This document shows positions 19,263 through 28,570 of a DNA stretch of 64,000 nt, piece after piece. The stretch comes from Desulfobulbaceae bacterium UBA2273 (GTDB taxonomy: Bacteria > Desulfobacterota > Desulfobulbia > Desulfobulbales > Desulfurivibrionaceae), in NCBI GenBank assembly GCA_002347095.1, contig DDWZ01000011.1:65780-129779 (forward strand). The letters are read 5' to 3'. A program made the translations under genes and the position numbers. Position 1 is the first letter of the stretch, and every line of letters starts with the position of its first letter. Under the pieces are notes generated by a model. The model searched no databases and was not told the origin of the DNA. It saw nothing but the letters and a program-made list of their open reading frames with translations.

Positions 19263-19709
19263 ATGAGGACGAATATGATTCTATTGGTAGAGGACAACCC
19301 GGATGACGAGGCCCTGACCCTCCGCGCCCTGAAAAAGAACAACATCCTCAATGAGGTGGTTGTGGCCAGAGACGGCGTGGAAGCCCTTGATTTTCTCTTT
19401 GGCACGGGTGCGCATGCGGGGCGTGATCTGGCCCTCATGCCCGAGGTTATCCTGCTTGACATCAACCTGCCAAGGATAAACGGCTTGGAAGTGCTGGAAA
19501 AGATCAGGGCAAACGAGCGGACCAAGTTGTTGCCCGTGGTCATCCTCACCACCTCCAACGAGGAGCGGGACAAACTTAAAAGCTATACCTTGGGGGCCAA
19601 CAGTTTCATCCGGAAGCCCGTGGATTTTCTGCAGTTCAGCGAGGCCATCCGGCAACTGGGCTTGTATTGGCTGGTGCTGAATCAATCGCCTCCCCTGGTG
19701 AAGGTGTAA
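19263..19709 (+). CDS. Response regulator, Rcp1-like single receiver domain
   Basis: A 148-residue stand-alone receiver. Acidic pair near residue 10 (VEDNPDDEAL), phospho-acceptor in EVILLDINLPRING (Asp near 62), and the Lys in FIRKPVDFLQF (about 118). The N-terminal VEDNPDDExL pattern is that of the Rcp1 family, which partners bacteriophytochrome-type kinases lacking an output domain. It starts 12 nt after the kinase and is probably its direct phosphate acceptor. Confidence 0.92.
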   Translation: MRTNMILLVEDNPDDEALTLRALKKNNILNEVVVARDGVEALDFLFGTGAHAGRDLALMPEVILLDINLPRINGLEVLEKIRANERTKLLPVVILTTSNEERDKLKSYTLGANSFIRKPVDFLQFSEAIRQLGLYWLVLNQSPPLVKV

Positions 19710-19712
19710 GTC

Positions 19713-21740
19713 ATGGCCGAAAAGCTGCGTGTGTTGCTGGTGGAGGATTCCGAGGATGATGCGACCCTTGTGGTGCGGGCGCTCGCCCAGGGAGGGTTTA
19801 CGACGAGCCACGAGCGGGTGGATACCGCCGAGGCCATGGCGGCGTGCCTTGCCGGGCAGGAGTGGGACCTGATTCTTTCCGATTATTCCATGCCGCGGTT
19901 CAACGGCATGGCTGCGCTCAAGCTCATGCAGGAAAAGGGGGTTGATCTGCCGTTTATCCTGGTTTCCGGGGCGGTGGGCGAGGAAACCGCCGTGGAGATG
20001 ATGCGGGCCGGAGCCTGCGACTATGTGATGAAGGACAAGCTGACCGGGCTGGCCCCCGCCGTTATCCGGGGATTGCGGGAGGCGGAAAACCGCAAGGCGG
20101 CACGGGAGGCGGACAGGGCCATCGATGCCTTGGTGCGGGGGATGGTGGGCGCCACGGGCACGGAGTGCTTTGATCGGATCATCGATGGCCTCTGCGATTG
20201 GCTCGGGGCGGAGCATGGCCTCGTTGGCCTGCTGACCGATGGACAGGTGCGGACCCTTTCGCTCTTCCGGTACCGCGAGAAGCAGGAGAACCTCAGTTAT
20301 CCCCTGGCCGGAACGCCCTGCGAAGGGGTGGTGCAGGATACCTACATAAGCTATGCCCGGGATCTCCTCCGTCTTTTCCCCGAGGACAAGGAGCTTGCCA
20401 AGCTGGGGGCGGAAAGCTGCGTGGGTATTTCCTTGCGGGATACCCGCCAGAAGGTGTTGGGGGTGCTCAATATCTTTTCAACCCGAGAGATGCTGCCCGC
20501 GGCAAGGCTTCCCGAGATCATGGAGATTGTCGCGGTCAAGGCCTCCGCCGAACTGGAGCGGTTTCGGGAGGAGGAAGAAAGAAACGCGCTTGAGGCGCAG
20601 TTGCGGCAGGCTCAGAAAATGGAAGCCATCGGCACCCTGGCCGGCGGCATTGCCCACGATTTCAACAATATCCTGGCCGCGATTCTGGGCTATACCGAAC
20701 TGGCCAAGCAGAAAATGATTTCTCAAAGCGAGCCGGACCTCTGTCTTGCCGAGGTGCTCAAGGCGACCTACCGGGCAAAGGGGTTGGTGCAGCAGATCCT
20801 CGCCTTCAGCCGCAAGGGCGAGCAGGAAATGAAGCCCATGCGCATCCAGTGCGTGGTCAAGGAAGCGCTCAAGCTGCTAAGGGCCTCCATCCCTGCGGCC
20901 ATCGAGATTCAGCAGCGGATAGCTCCGGATTGCCATGCCATCCTCGCCGATCCAACCCGGATACACCAGATTGTCCTGAACCTTTGCACCAACGCCTCCC
21001 ATGCCATGGAAGCAAAAGGCGGCACCCTGAGCGTGCTCCTGGAAAATACGGATTTGACCGAAGAAGAAGCGCAACCCCATGAGCTGGCGCCGGGGAATTA
21101 TGTGCTGCTGGTGGTGAGCGATACCGGGCATGGCATGGAAAAAGAGGTGCTGGATCATATCTTTGAACCCTATTTCACCACCAAGGAGCAAGGCAAGGGG
21201 GCGGGCATGGGGCTTGCCATCGTGCATGGCCTGGTAACGGCTATCGGCGGCAAGATTTCCGTGGCGAGCACCCCCGGCCAGGGCACGACCTTCAGGATTC
21301 TCTTCCCGCAGGTTGCCGAAAAAGCAGGGGAGGAGGCGCCCGGAAAAATCTGCGCCCCATCGGAAAAAGGCAGCGAGCGTATTTTTGTCATAGACGATGA
21401 ACAGGCCATTGTGGCCATGGAAAAACTCGCCCTCGAACGTCTCGGCTATCAGGTGCGGCTCTTTGCCGACAGCGAGGAGGCGTTGGCCGCCTTCCGGAAT
21501 GATCCCCAGGGGTGTGATCTGGTGGTGACCGATCAGAGCATGCCCCATCTTTCCGGCCTGGAACTGGCCAAGGCATTTTTGGCGATCCGGCCGAATCTGC
21601 CCATCATTCTCTCCTCGGGCTTCAGTTCTCAGGCCTCGGAAGAGGAAGCCGTCCGAATCGGGATTCGCCGTTTCATCATGAAGCCGGTGGATATCTCCCA
21701 CCTTGCCGCCACCATTCGGGAGCTTCTGGATCAGTGCTAG
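19713..21740 (+). CDS. Hybrid sensor kinase: REC-GAF-HisKA-HATPase-REC
   Basis: A 675-residue cytoplasmic signalling protein. The N-terminal receiver (about 5-120) has DLILSDYSMPRFNG. A GAF-like region spans about 130-275 and includes GTPCEGVVQDTYISYARD. The kinase core carries GGIAHDFNNILAAILGY (phospho-His near 312) and GAGMGLAIVHGLV. A C-terminal receiver (about 550-670) has DLVVTDQSMPHLSG. It starts 3 nt after the preceding regulator, so phosphate can flow from the haem kinase through the Rcp1-like protein or directly to its N-terminal receiver. No DNA-binding output is present in the cassette. Confidence 0.9.
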   Translation: MAEKLRVLLVEDSEDDATLVVRALAQGGFTTSHERVDTAEAMAACLAGQEWDLILSDYSMPRFNGMAALKLMQEKGVDLPFILVSGAVGEETAVEMMRAGACDYVMKDKLTGLAPAVIRGLREAENRKAAREADRAIDALVRGMVGATGTECFDRIIDGLCDWLGAEHGLVGLLTDGQVRTLSLFRYREKQENLSYPLAGTPCEGVVQDTYISYARDLLRLFPEDKELAKLGAESCVGISLRDTRQKVLGVLNIFSTREMLPAARLPEIMEIVAVKASAELERFREEEERNALEAQLRQAQKMEAIGTLAGGIAHDFNNILAAILGYTELAKQKMISQSEPDLCLAEVLKATYRAKGLVQQILAFSRKGEQEMKPMRIQCVVKEALKLLRASIPAAIEIQQRIAPDCHAILADPTRIHQIVLNLCTNASHAMEAKGGTLSVLLENTDLTEEEAQPHELAPGNYVLLVVSDTGHGMEKEVLDHIFEPYFTTKEQGKGAGMGLAIVHGLVTAIGGKISVASTPGQGTTFRILFPQVAEKAGEEAPGKICAPSEKGSERIFVIDDEQAIVAMEKLALERLGYQVRLFADSEEALAAFRNDPQGCDLVVTDQSMPHLSGLELAKAFLAIRPNLPIILSSGFSSQASEEEAVRIGIRRFIMKPVDISHLAATIRELLDQC

Positions 21741-21881
21741 GAATTTTCCCGGTGCTCGGCGGCGTGTTAATGGAAAATCTTCCCCCCCCCCATTCCCCTC
21801 CCTGTACTCCCCGGATAAGCGCTTTTTTTCAAAGTGAAGATTTTTCCACTCTGTGCTATCCTTGCGCCTGAAATTGTAAGG

Positions 21882-22035
21882 CTCTTGCAAAACTCCTCGA
21901 AGTTACATCCCCTCCCTTGACGGGAGGGGGCAGGGGGGTGGGTGAAGCTGCAACCTGCACGGTATCTGCCAACTTCCCCCTCACCCTAACCCTCCCCCGC
22001 CAGGGGGGAGGGGACTTTTTTGATTTTTGCAAGAG
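21882..22035. repeat. MITE with TIR CTCTTGCAAAA/TTTTGCAAGAG
   Basis: A 154-bp element with matching terminal inverted repeats. Internal blocks are CCCTCCCTTGACGGGAGGGGGCAGGGGG and CCTCCCCCGCCAGGGGGGAGGGG, flanking GTGAAGCTGCAACCTGC. Reverse-complemented homologues lie at 51107-51270, and a decayed one at 16225-16368. It encodes nothing, and separates the hybrid kinase from ettA. Confidence 0.85.
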
Positions 22036-22083
22036 GCGCGTTTGACCTTGAAAATCTCTTGCCCATCATAAGGAGCTGCCCCA

Positions 22084-23769
<1,686 letters not shown>

Positions 23770-23790
23770 TTTCGGCATGGTTGAAAATAA

Positions 23791-23836
23791 AAAACCCCTG
23801 GTTGCCTGTGTTTGGGCGGCCAGGGGTTTTTGTGTT
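23791..23836. terminator. Bidirectional terminator between ettA and folA
   Basis: Inverted repeat AAAACCCCTGG...CCAGGGGTTTT with T-runs on both strands, located between the convergent ettA and folA stop codons. Confidence 0.9.
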
Positions 23837-23867
23837 TTTTGAGGGGGTTGCAGGGCTGGAGAACGGA

Positions 23868-24356
23868 TCAGCAGCGGGAAAAAATCGTCAAGGTATATGG
23901 GTCCGGTCCTTCCACCCGTTCTGTCGAGGTTGCGCGGAACTGGTTGGGGGCGAACTCGGGAAAGAGGGTGTCGCCCTCCACCTCCCGGTCGAGCACGGTA
24001 AGATAGATGGCATCGGCCAGGGGCAGGGCCTCGCGGTAGATCTCGCCGCCTCCGGCAATGAAGATTGTTTCCGCTTCCGTGCAGAGGGCGAGGGCGGCGG
24101 TCAGGCTTTGGGCCACCGCGCAGCCTGCGGCGCGATATTCCGGGTTGCGGGTGACGATTATGGTTTTCCGGCCGGGCAGGGGGCGGCCGATGGACTCGAA
24201 GGTCTTGCGCCCCATGATCAGGGTGTGGCTCATGGTGAGGGATTTGAAGCGTTGCAGTTCGCTCGGGATATGCCAGGGGATACCGTTGCCCCGGCCGATC
24301 ACCCGGTTCTTGGCCATGGCGGCGATGAGGATGATCTTCATCGTGGCCGCGCTCAC
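23868..24356 (-). CDS. folA: Dihydrofolate reductase
   Basis: About 157-162 residues, with the conserved MKIILIAAMAKNRVIGRGNGIPWHIPSE (active-site acidic residue Glu in place of Asp), TLIMGRKTFESIGRPLPGR and FIAGGGEIYREALPLAD. It reduces dihydrofolate with NADPH. The start is uncertain. GTG at 24356 has GAGG 9 nt upstream, overlapping the stop of the ABC-F gene. ATG at 24341 gives the canonical N-terminus but has no ribosome binding site. Only a few bases separate it from the upstream ABC-F gene, so it is the last gene of an rhl-abcF-folA transcript. Confidence 0.94.
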   Translation of the reverse strand: MSAATMKIILIAAMAKNRVIGRGNGIPWHIPSELQRFKSLTMSHTLIMGRKTFESIGRPLPGRKTIIVTRNPEYRAAGCAVAQSLTAALALCTEAETIFIAGGGEIYREALPLADAIYLTVLDREVEGDTLFPEFAPNQFRATSTERVEGPDPYTLTIFSRC

Positions 24357-24360
24357 GAAT

Positions 24361-26262
24361 TTACGCCTCGCCTGCCTTGACAGCCTCAAGCGCTTCCCAG
24401 CGGCCGTAGGCCTTTTTCAACTCCTGCTCAAGCGCTTCCAGTTGTTTCTGTATTTGGGGGATGGCGGAGGGGTCCTTCTGGTACAGGGCTGGATCGCCGA
24501 GCTGTTGGTGCAGCTCTTCCAGCTTCGCTTCCATTTCCTCAAGCCGTGAGGGCAGCGCCTCCAGCTCCCGCTCTTCCTTGTAGGAGAGCTTTTTGGCCGC
24601 GGCTTTTTTAGGCGGGACCGTTTCTTTTTTTTCGCTTTTTTCCGGCTTGGCGGCCGGGGCCGGAGTCTGGCCCCGCTGCACAAGCCAGTCGTCGTAGCCG
24701 CCTGCGTATTCCTCCACTCTCCCCTCGCCCTCGAAAACCAGGGTGGAGGTGACCACGTTGTTCAGGAAGGCCCGGTCATGGCTGACCAGGAGCAGGGTTC
24801 CCTGGTAGTCGAGGAGCAGCTCTTCCAGCAACTCCAGGGTTTCCACGTCGAGATCATTGGTGGGTTCGTCCATCACCAGCACATTGAAGGGCTGGGTGAA
24901 CAGCTTGGCCAGCAGGAGGCGGTTTTTTTCCCCGCCCGAGAGAACGCGCACCGGTGAACGGGTCCGGTCCGGGGCAAAGAGAAAATCTTGCAGATAGCTG
25001 ATGATATGGCGGGGCTGCCCGCCCACCATTACGGTGTCTCCGCCGTCGGTCACGTTGTCGGCCACGGTTTTTTCCGGATCGAGCTGTTCCCGGTTCTGGT
25101 CGAAATAGCACGATTCGATGCGGGTGCCCAGGCTGATCGACCCTTGCGTGGGTTCGAGCTGACCGAGGATGAGCTTGAGCAGGGTGGATTTGCCCGCCCC
25201 GTTGGGGCCGATGATCCCCACCTTGTCCCCGCGCATGATGGTGGCGGTCAACCCCTTGATGATGGGGGTGGCGGAGTAATAAAACGAGACATCCTTGAGC
25301 GAGGCCACCAGCTTGCCGGAGCGTTCGGCGTCCTGCATCTGGATGCGGGCCTTGCCCGCCTGATTCCTGCGTTCGGAGCGTTCCTTGCGCAGGTCGAGCA
25401 GCGCCCGCACCCTCCCTTCGTTGCGGGTGCGGCGGGCCTTGATCCCCTGGCGGATCCAGGCTTCTTCCTGGGCCAGCTTCTTGTCGAATTTATGGCTCTG
25501 GCTTGCTTCGGCATCCAGGGCGTCCTGCTTGCGCTGGAGATAGGTGGCAAAGTTGCCGGGCCAGCTCGTCAGCCTGCCGCGGTCCAGCTCCACGATCCGG
25601 GTGGCGATCTTTTGCAGCAGCATGCGGTCATGGGTAACAAAGAGCAGGGTGGAGGAAAAGCTTAAAAGAAACTCCTCCAGCCAGTTGATGGCCTCAATGT
25701 CCAGATGGTTGGTGGGCTCGTCCAGCAGCAGCAGGTCCGGTTCGCTGACCAGGGAGCGGGCCAGCAGGACCCTGCGTTTGAGGCCGCCGGAAAGGGAGGT
25801 GAATTCCTGGTCCGCAGGAAGCTGCAACCGGGAAAGAACGGTTTCTACCCGTTGCTGAGCCTGCCAGCCGTTGGCCGCATCCAGGGCATGCTGGGCCTCT
25901 TCCAGTTCGGCCAGAACCGTTTCGGAGTGATCGGTTTGGAGCAGGTGGCTCACCGCGTGGTAGCGGGCCAGCAGGCCGAACATCTCGCCTAAGCCAGCGG
26001 CCACCACCTCGTAGACCGTCCCGGTCGTGCCGACCGGCACTTCCTGGGTGAGCCGGGCTACGCGCAGCCCCTTTTGTCGGGTGATTTCGCCCCGGTCCGG
26101 TTCGATTTCTCCGGACAGGATCTTCATGAGCGAGGATTTGCCTTCGCCGTTGCGGCCCACCAGGCAGACCCGTTCGCCGGGCTCAATCTGCAAATCGATG
26201 CCATTGAGCAGCGGCAGGCCGCCAAAGCTCAAGGCGATGTCCTTCAGGGTAATCGTGGCCAT
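24361..26262 (-). CDS. ABC-F ATPase, Uup-like
   Basis: A 633-residue duplicated ABC protein without membrane segments. The first ATPase has GRNGEGKSS, LSGGLKRRVLLARSL and DEPTNHLDIEAI; the second has GPNGAGKST, LSGGEKNRLLLAKLF and DEPTNDLDVETL. The C-terminal ~90 residues form a charged coiled coil after a Lys/Pro-rich linker, the layout of Uup, which binds ribosomes and branched DNA. The start ATG lies 2 nt past the helicase TGA (TGATATG) with no ribosome binding site (the upstream bases are CCTCCTCC). Expression therefore depends on coupling to the helicase gene. Sequence upstream of 26262 in this frame is a shadow. Confidence 0.9.
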   Translation of the reverse strand: MATITLKDIALSFGGLPLLNGIDLQIEPGERVCLVGRNGEGKSSLMKILSGEIEPDRGEITRQKGLRVARLTQEVPVGTTGTVYEVVAAGLGEMFGLLARYHAVSHLLQTDHSETVLAELEEAQHALDAANGWQAQQRVETVLSRLQLPADQEFTSLSGGLKRRVLLARSLVSEPDLLLLDEPTNHLDIEAINWLEEFLLSFSSTLLFVTHDRMLLQKIATRIVELDRGRLTSWPGNFATYLQRKQDALDAEASQSHKFDKKLAQEEAWIRQGIKARRTRNEGRVRALLDLRKERSERRNQAGKARIQMQDAERSGKLVASLKDVSFYYSATPIIKGLTATIMRGDKVGIIGPNGAGKSTLLKLILGQLEPTQGSISLGTRIESCYFDQNREQLDPEKTVADNVTDGGDTVMVGGQPRHIISYLQDFLFAPDRTRSPVRVLSGGEKNRLLLAKLFTQPFNVLVMDEPTNDLDVETLELLEELLLDYQGTLLLVSHDRAFLNNVVTSTLVFEGEGRVEEYAGGYDDWLVQRGQTPAPAAKPEKSEKKETVPPKKAAAKKLSYKEERELEALPSRLEEMEAKLEELHQQLGDPALYQKDPSAIPQIQKQLEALEQELKKAYGRWEALEAVKAGEA

Positions 26263-26263
26263 A

Positions 26264-27832
26264 TCAGGAGGAGGTTCTGGATCTCTGCGGACGCGAAGGC
26301 GGTCGTCTTCCGCCGGGTCGGGGCCTGCTGCTGCCGGGGCCACTGCCGCCCGGCCGGCTGCGGGGCGCGGAGGATGATTCCCTTTTGGGCGCGGGCCTGG
26401 AAGGGGGCGGGGTTGACAGCCACTCCGGATCGGGTTGGATGCAGGGCAGCTTGGCCCCGATGAACTCCTCGATATCAGGCAATTGGAAGGAGTCGGATTC
26501 GTCGGCAAAGCTCACCGAGGTACCCAGGGCTCCTGCCCGGCCGGTCCTGCCGATGCGGTGCACATAATCCTCGGGATCGTGGGGCAGGGTGTAGTTGATG
26601 ACATGGCTCACCCCGTCCACGTGGATGCCTCGGCCGGCCACATCGGTGGCCACCAGCACCCGGATCTTGCCGGCCCGGAAGTTTTCCAGGGTCTTGGTGC
26701 GGGTGTGCTGGGGGATGTCGCCGGAGAGGATGGCGCACTGGATATCGTAACGCGCCAGCTTTTCGGCAAGGTGGCGTGTTTCGTCTTTGCGGTTGCAGAA
26801 GATCATCACCCGTTCCAGGTTCTGGCGGATGATGATGTTGTAGAGCAGGGGGAATTTTTCCCGGCTGCTGACCAGATAGACCAACTGTTCCACGGTGTCC
26901 GTCACCACCTGCTCCGGCTCGATCTCCACGGTTACCGGATTCGTGGTCCATTGCGAAGCGAGGCTGATGACCTGCGGGGTCAGGGTGGCGGAAAAGAGCA
27001 GGGTCTGGCGTTTGTCCTTGTTGGGGGTGGCGTGGACGATCTGGCGGACATCGGGAATAAAGCCCATGTCCAGCATGCGGTCCGCCTCGTCGATGACCAG
27101 AATCTCCACCTGATCGAGGTGAACGTATTGTTGACGCTTGAAATCCAGCAGCCGGCCCGGCGTGGCCACGATGATGTCAACCTGCTGTTCGGTGATCTGG
27201 CGCTGCTGCTTCTGGTAGTCCATGCCGCCTAAAATCGCCACCGTGACAACATTGCAGTACTGGGTAAGCTCGCGGGCGTCCGCGACAATCTGGAGAACCA
27301 GCTCGCGGGTCGGCGCCAGGATCAGGGCGCGGGGCGAGCCGTGCCGCCGCTTGCCCGGGGGGGTAGTGCGCAGCAACCGGGTGAAGATGGTGGTCAGAAA
27401 GGCCGCGGTCTTGCCGGTGCCGGTCTGGGCCTTGCCACTGGCATCCTTGCCGGTCAGGGTGTGGGGCAGAGTTTGGGCCTGGATGGGGGTGCAATAGGCG
27501 AAACCGAGGTCGGAGATGGCATGCATGATCTCGCTGGGCAGGTCAAGGTCGTGGAAGCGCATTTTGCCCTCGACCTTGGGGACCAGAAACTGCGAGGCGT
27601 CCCAGGGCGGGGTTGGGTCGGTCTCGGGAAGCGCTGCCTGGGTCCGGAGATTTTCCGGGATGAGGGGGGCCTTAGGTTCCTTTTTTTTGCCCCGCCGCCG
27701 GGAACCCCGTTGCGTCTCTTCGGAGGGGGCATGGGGATGAGCCTGCTGGGCTGCGAGATCGCTGGATTTCGCCCGGCCGGTGATGATTTTTTTCAGTTTG
27801 TCACGGAAGCGATTGATGATTTTTCTTACCAA
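26264..27832 (-). CDS. DEAD-box RNA helicase
   Basis: A 522-residue DEAD-box helicase. The basic N-terminal extension (1-85) is followed by the Q motif near 97-120, [11 protein letters not shown] (motif I), PTRELVLQI (Ia), VIDEADRML (DEAD box), SATLT (III), [20 protein letters not shown] (V) and [10 protein letters not shown] (VI). The C-terminal ~75 residues are Pro/Ser/Arg-rich, typical of RhlE/RhlB-type helicases acting in RNA decay or ribosome assembly. The first codon is TTG, 5 nt after GAGG; no ATG is available before the conserved region. It leads the abcF-folA transcript. Confidence 0.92.
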   Translation of the reverse strand: MVRKIINRFRDKLKKIITGRAKSSDLAAQQAHPHAPSEETQRGSRRRGKKKEPKAPLIPENLRTQAALPETDPTPPWDASQFLVPKVEGKMRFHDLDLPSEIMHAISDLGFAYCTPIQAQTLPHTLTGKDASGKAQTGTGKTAAFLTTIFTRLLRTTPPGKRRHGSPRALILAPTRELVLQIVADARELTQYCNVVTVAILGGMDYQKQQRQITEQQVDIIVATPGRLLDFKRQQYVHLDQVEILVIDEADRMLDMGFIPDVRQIVHATPNKDKRQTLLFSATLTPQVISLASQWTTNPVTVEIEPEQVVTDTVEQLVYLVSSREKFPLLYNIIIRQNLERVMIFCNRKDETRHLAEKLARYDIQCAILSGDIPQHTRTKTLENFRAGKIRVLVATDVAGRGIHVDGVSHVINYTLPHDPEDYVHRIGRTGRAGALGTSVSFADESDSFQLPDIEEFIGAKLPCIQPDPEWLSTPPPSRPAPKRESSSAPRSRPGGSGPGSSRPRPGGRRPPSRPQRSRTSS

Positions 27833-28072
27833 AATATCCTCTCAGTGGAGATGGCAAATTATGACGGGTTTACGGATGGTTGGTCGGGAACCATGGCATG
27901 TGTTGGGAGAATGCAAAAGGTTTTCCGCGGAAGAACCATCGAAAAAATATACCTGGCCAGGCCGCTTGAGAAGCTTTTTCGGGCAAGGGCAGGATAAACG
28001 GTCATGGGAAAAAAAGGCGAGGCGGGCGAACACGCTGGTTAAGTGGTTCGCCGTGGGTTTCATGAGAAAAGA

Positions 28073-28148
28073 TGGTGGGCCGTCGGGGGCTCGAACCCCA
28101 AACCTACTGATTAAGAGTCAGTTGCTCTACCAGTTGAGCTAACGGCCC
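28073..28148 (-). tRNA. tRNA-Lys (anticodon CTT)
   Basis: A 76-nt cloverleaf on the minus strand, GGGCCGTTAGCTCAACTGGT onward, with acceptor stem GGGCCGT/ACGGCCC, D-arm GCTC/GAGC, anticodon loop CTCTTAA (anticodon CTT), T-arm with TTCGAGC and encoded CCA. All arms pair as expected. Confidence 0.97.
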
Positions 28149-28360
28149 TTCTCTTTATGTCGTGGCAAGATATACACCTTCCGTTTTGCCTTGTCAACCA
28201 GGATGCATGCGCAAAAATGAAAAAAGGTCACAAGTCCGTCGCACAAATCAAAGCGGTGTGCTGCCGCCGTTGTAATCGCGGCAGAGCTATTTTTTTGGTG
28301 CTCATCCGGTCCGGTAGGTGCAAAAGCGAAGGGGTTCAGGTATAGTGACCCGGCTAGATT

Positions 28361-28440
28361 TGGTTTTTTCCGGCGTGGGCCGGAAGCATGGCAGAGCAAA
28401 GGGGAACTATCCCGCTCGGAGCCGGAAAGCGAAAAAACCA
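28361..28440 (+). promoter_or_regulatory. Candidate structured 5' leader RNA
   Basis: A perfect 10-bp outer stem TGGTTTTTTC/GAAAAAACCA encloses CCGGC-GTGG-GCCGG and a GAGC-aaa-GGGGA-acta-TCCC-GCTC hairpin, giving a compact multi-branch fold. It begins shortly after a TATAGT hexamer at 28341 and ends 130 nt before the carboxynorspermidine synthase start. It matches no riboswitch consensus that I recognise. Confidence 0.4.
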
Positions 28441-28446
28441 CGGAAC

Positions 28447-28552
28447 GTAACTGCTCAGCAGTGCCCCAGATGCGCGAAAGAGGCCTGCGAAGTGTGCTAT
28501 TGCACATGAGCAGGTCGATGACAAAGCAGATGAGGCGCTGCTGAACAGTTAC
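28447..28552 (+). repeat. Two-copy structured element, copy A
   Basis: A 106-nt element. The outer stem GTAACTG.TCAGCAG.GCC pairs with its complement next to CTGAACAGTTAC (19 positions, one mismatch, one wobble). The inner core CAGATGCGCG...AAAGCAGATG contains stem GGCCTGC/GCAGGTC and hairpin GTGTGC-TATT-GCACAT. The core recurs in reverse complement at 54170-54277 with an unrelated but self-complementary outer stem. The 3' strand of the outer stem ends just before the GGAAAGGAG ribosome binding site of the next gene. Confidence 0.75.
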
Positions 28553-28570
28553 AAGGAAAGGAGAACGTTC

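Noticed and set aside
28318..28509. A 63-residue ORF in the polyamine leader
   Set aside because: It overlaps both structured elements, has no ribosome binding site, and its codons follow the hairpin symmetry.
28447..28552. Copies A and B as integron attC sites
   Set aside because: They have no RYYYAAC/GTTRRRY boxes, and the conserved part is the centre rather than the ends, opposite to attC. The true attC sequences at 63.4 and 63.95 kb look quite different.
28447..28552. Copy A as SRP RNA, 6S RNA or a c-di-GMP riboswitch
   Set aside because: The SRP GGAAG tetraloop, the 6S long bubble and the GEMM tetraloop/receptor motifs are absent.
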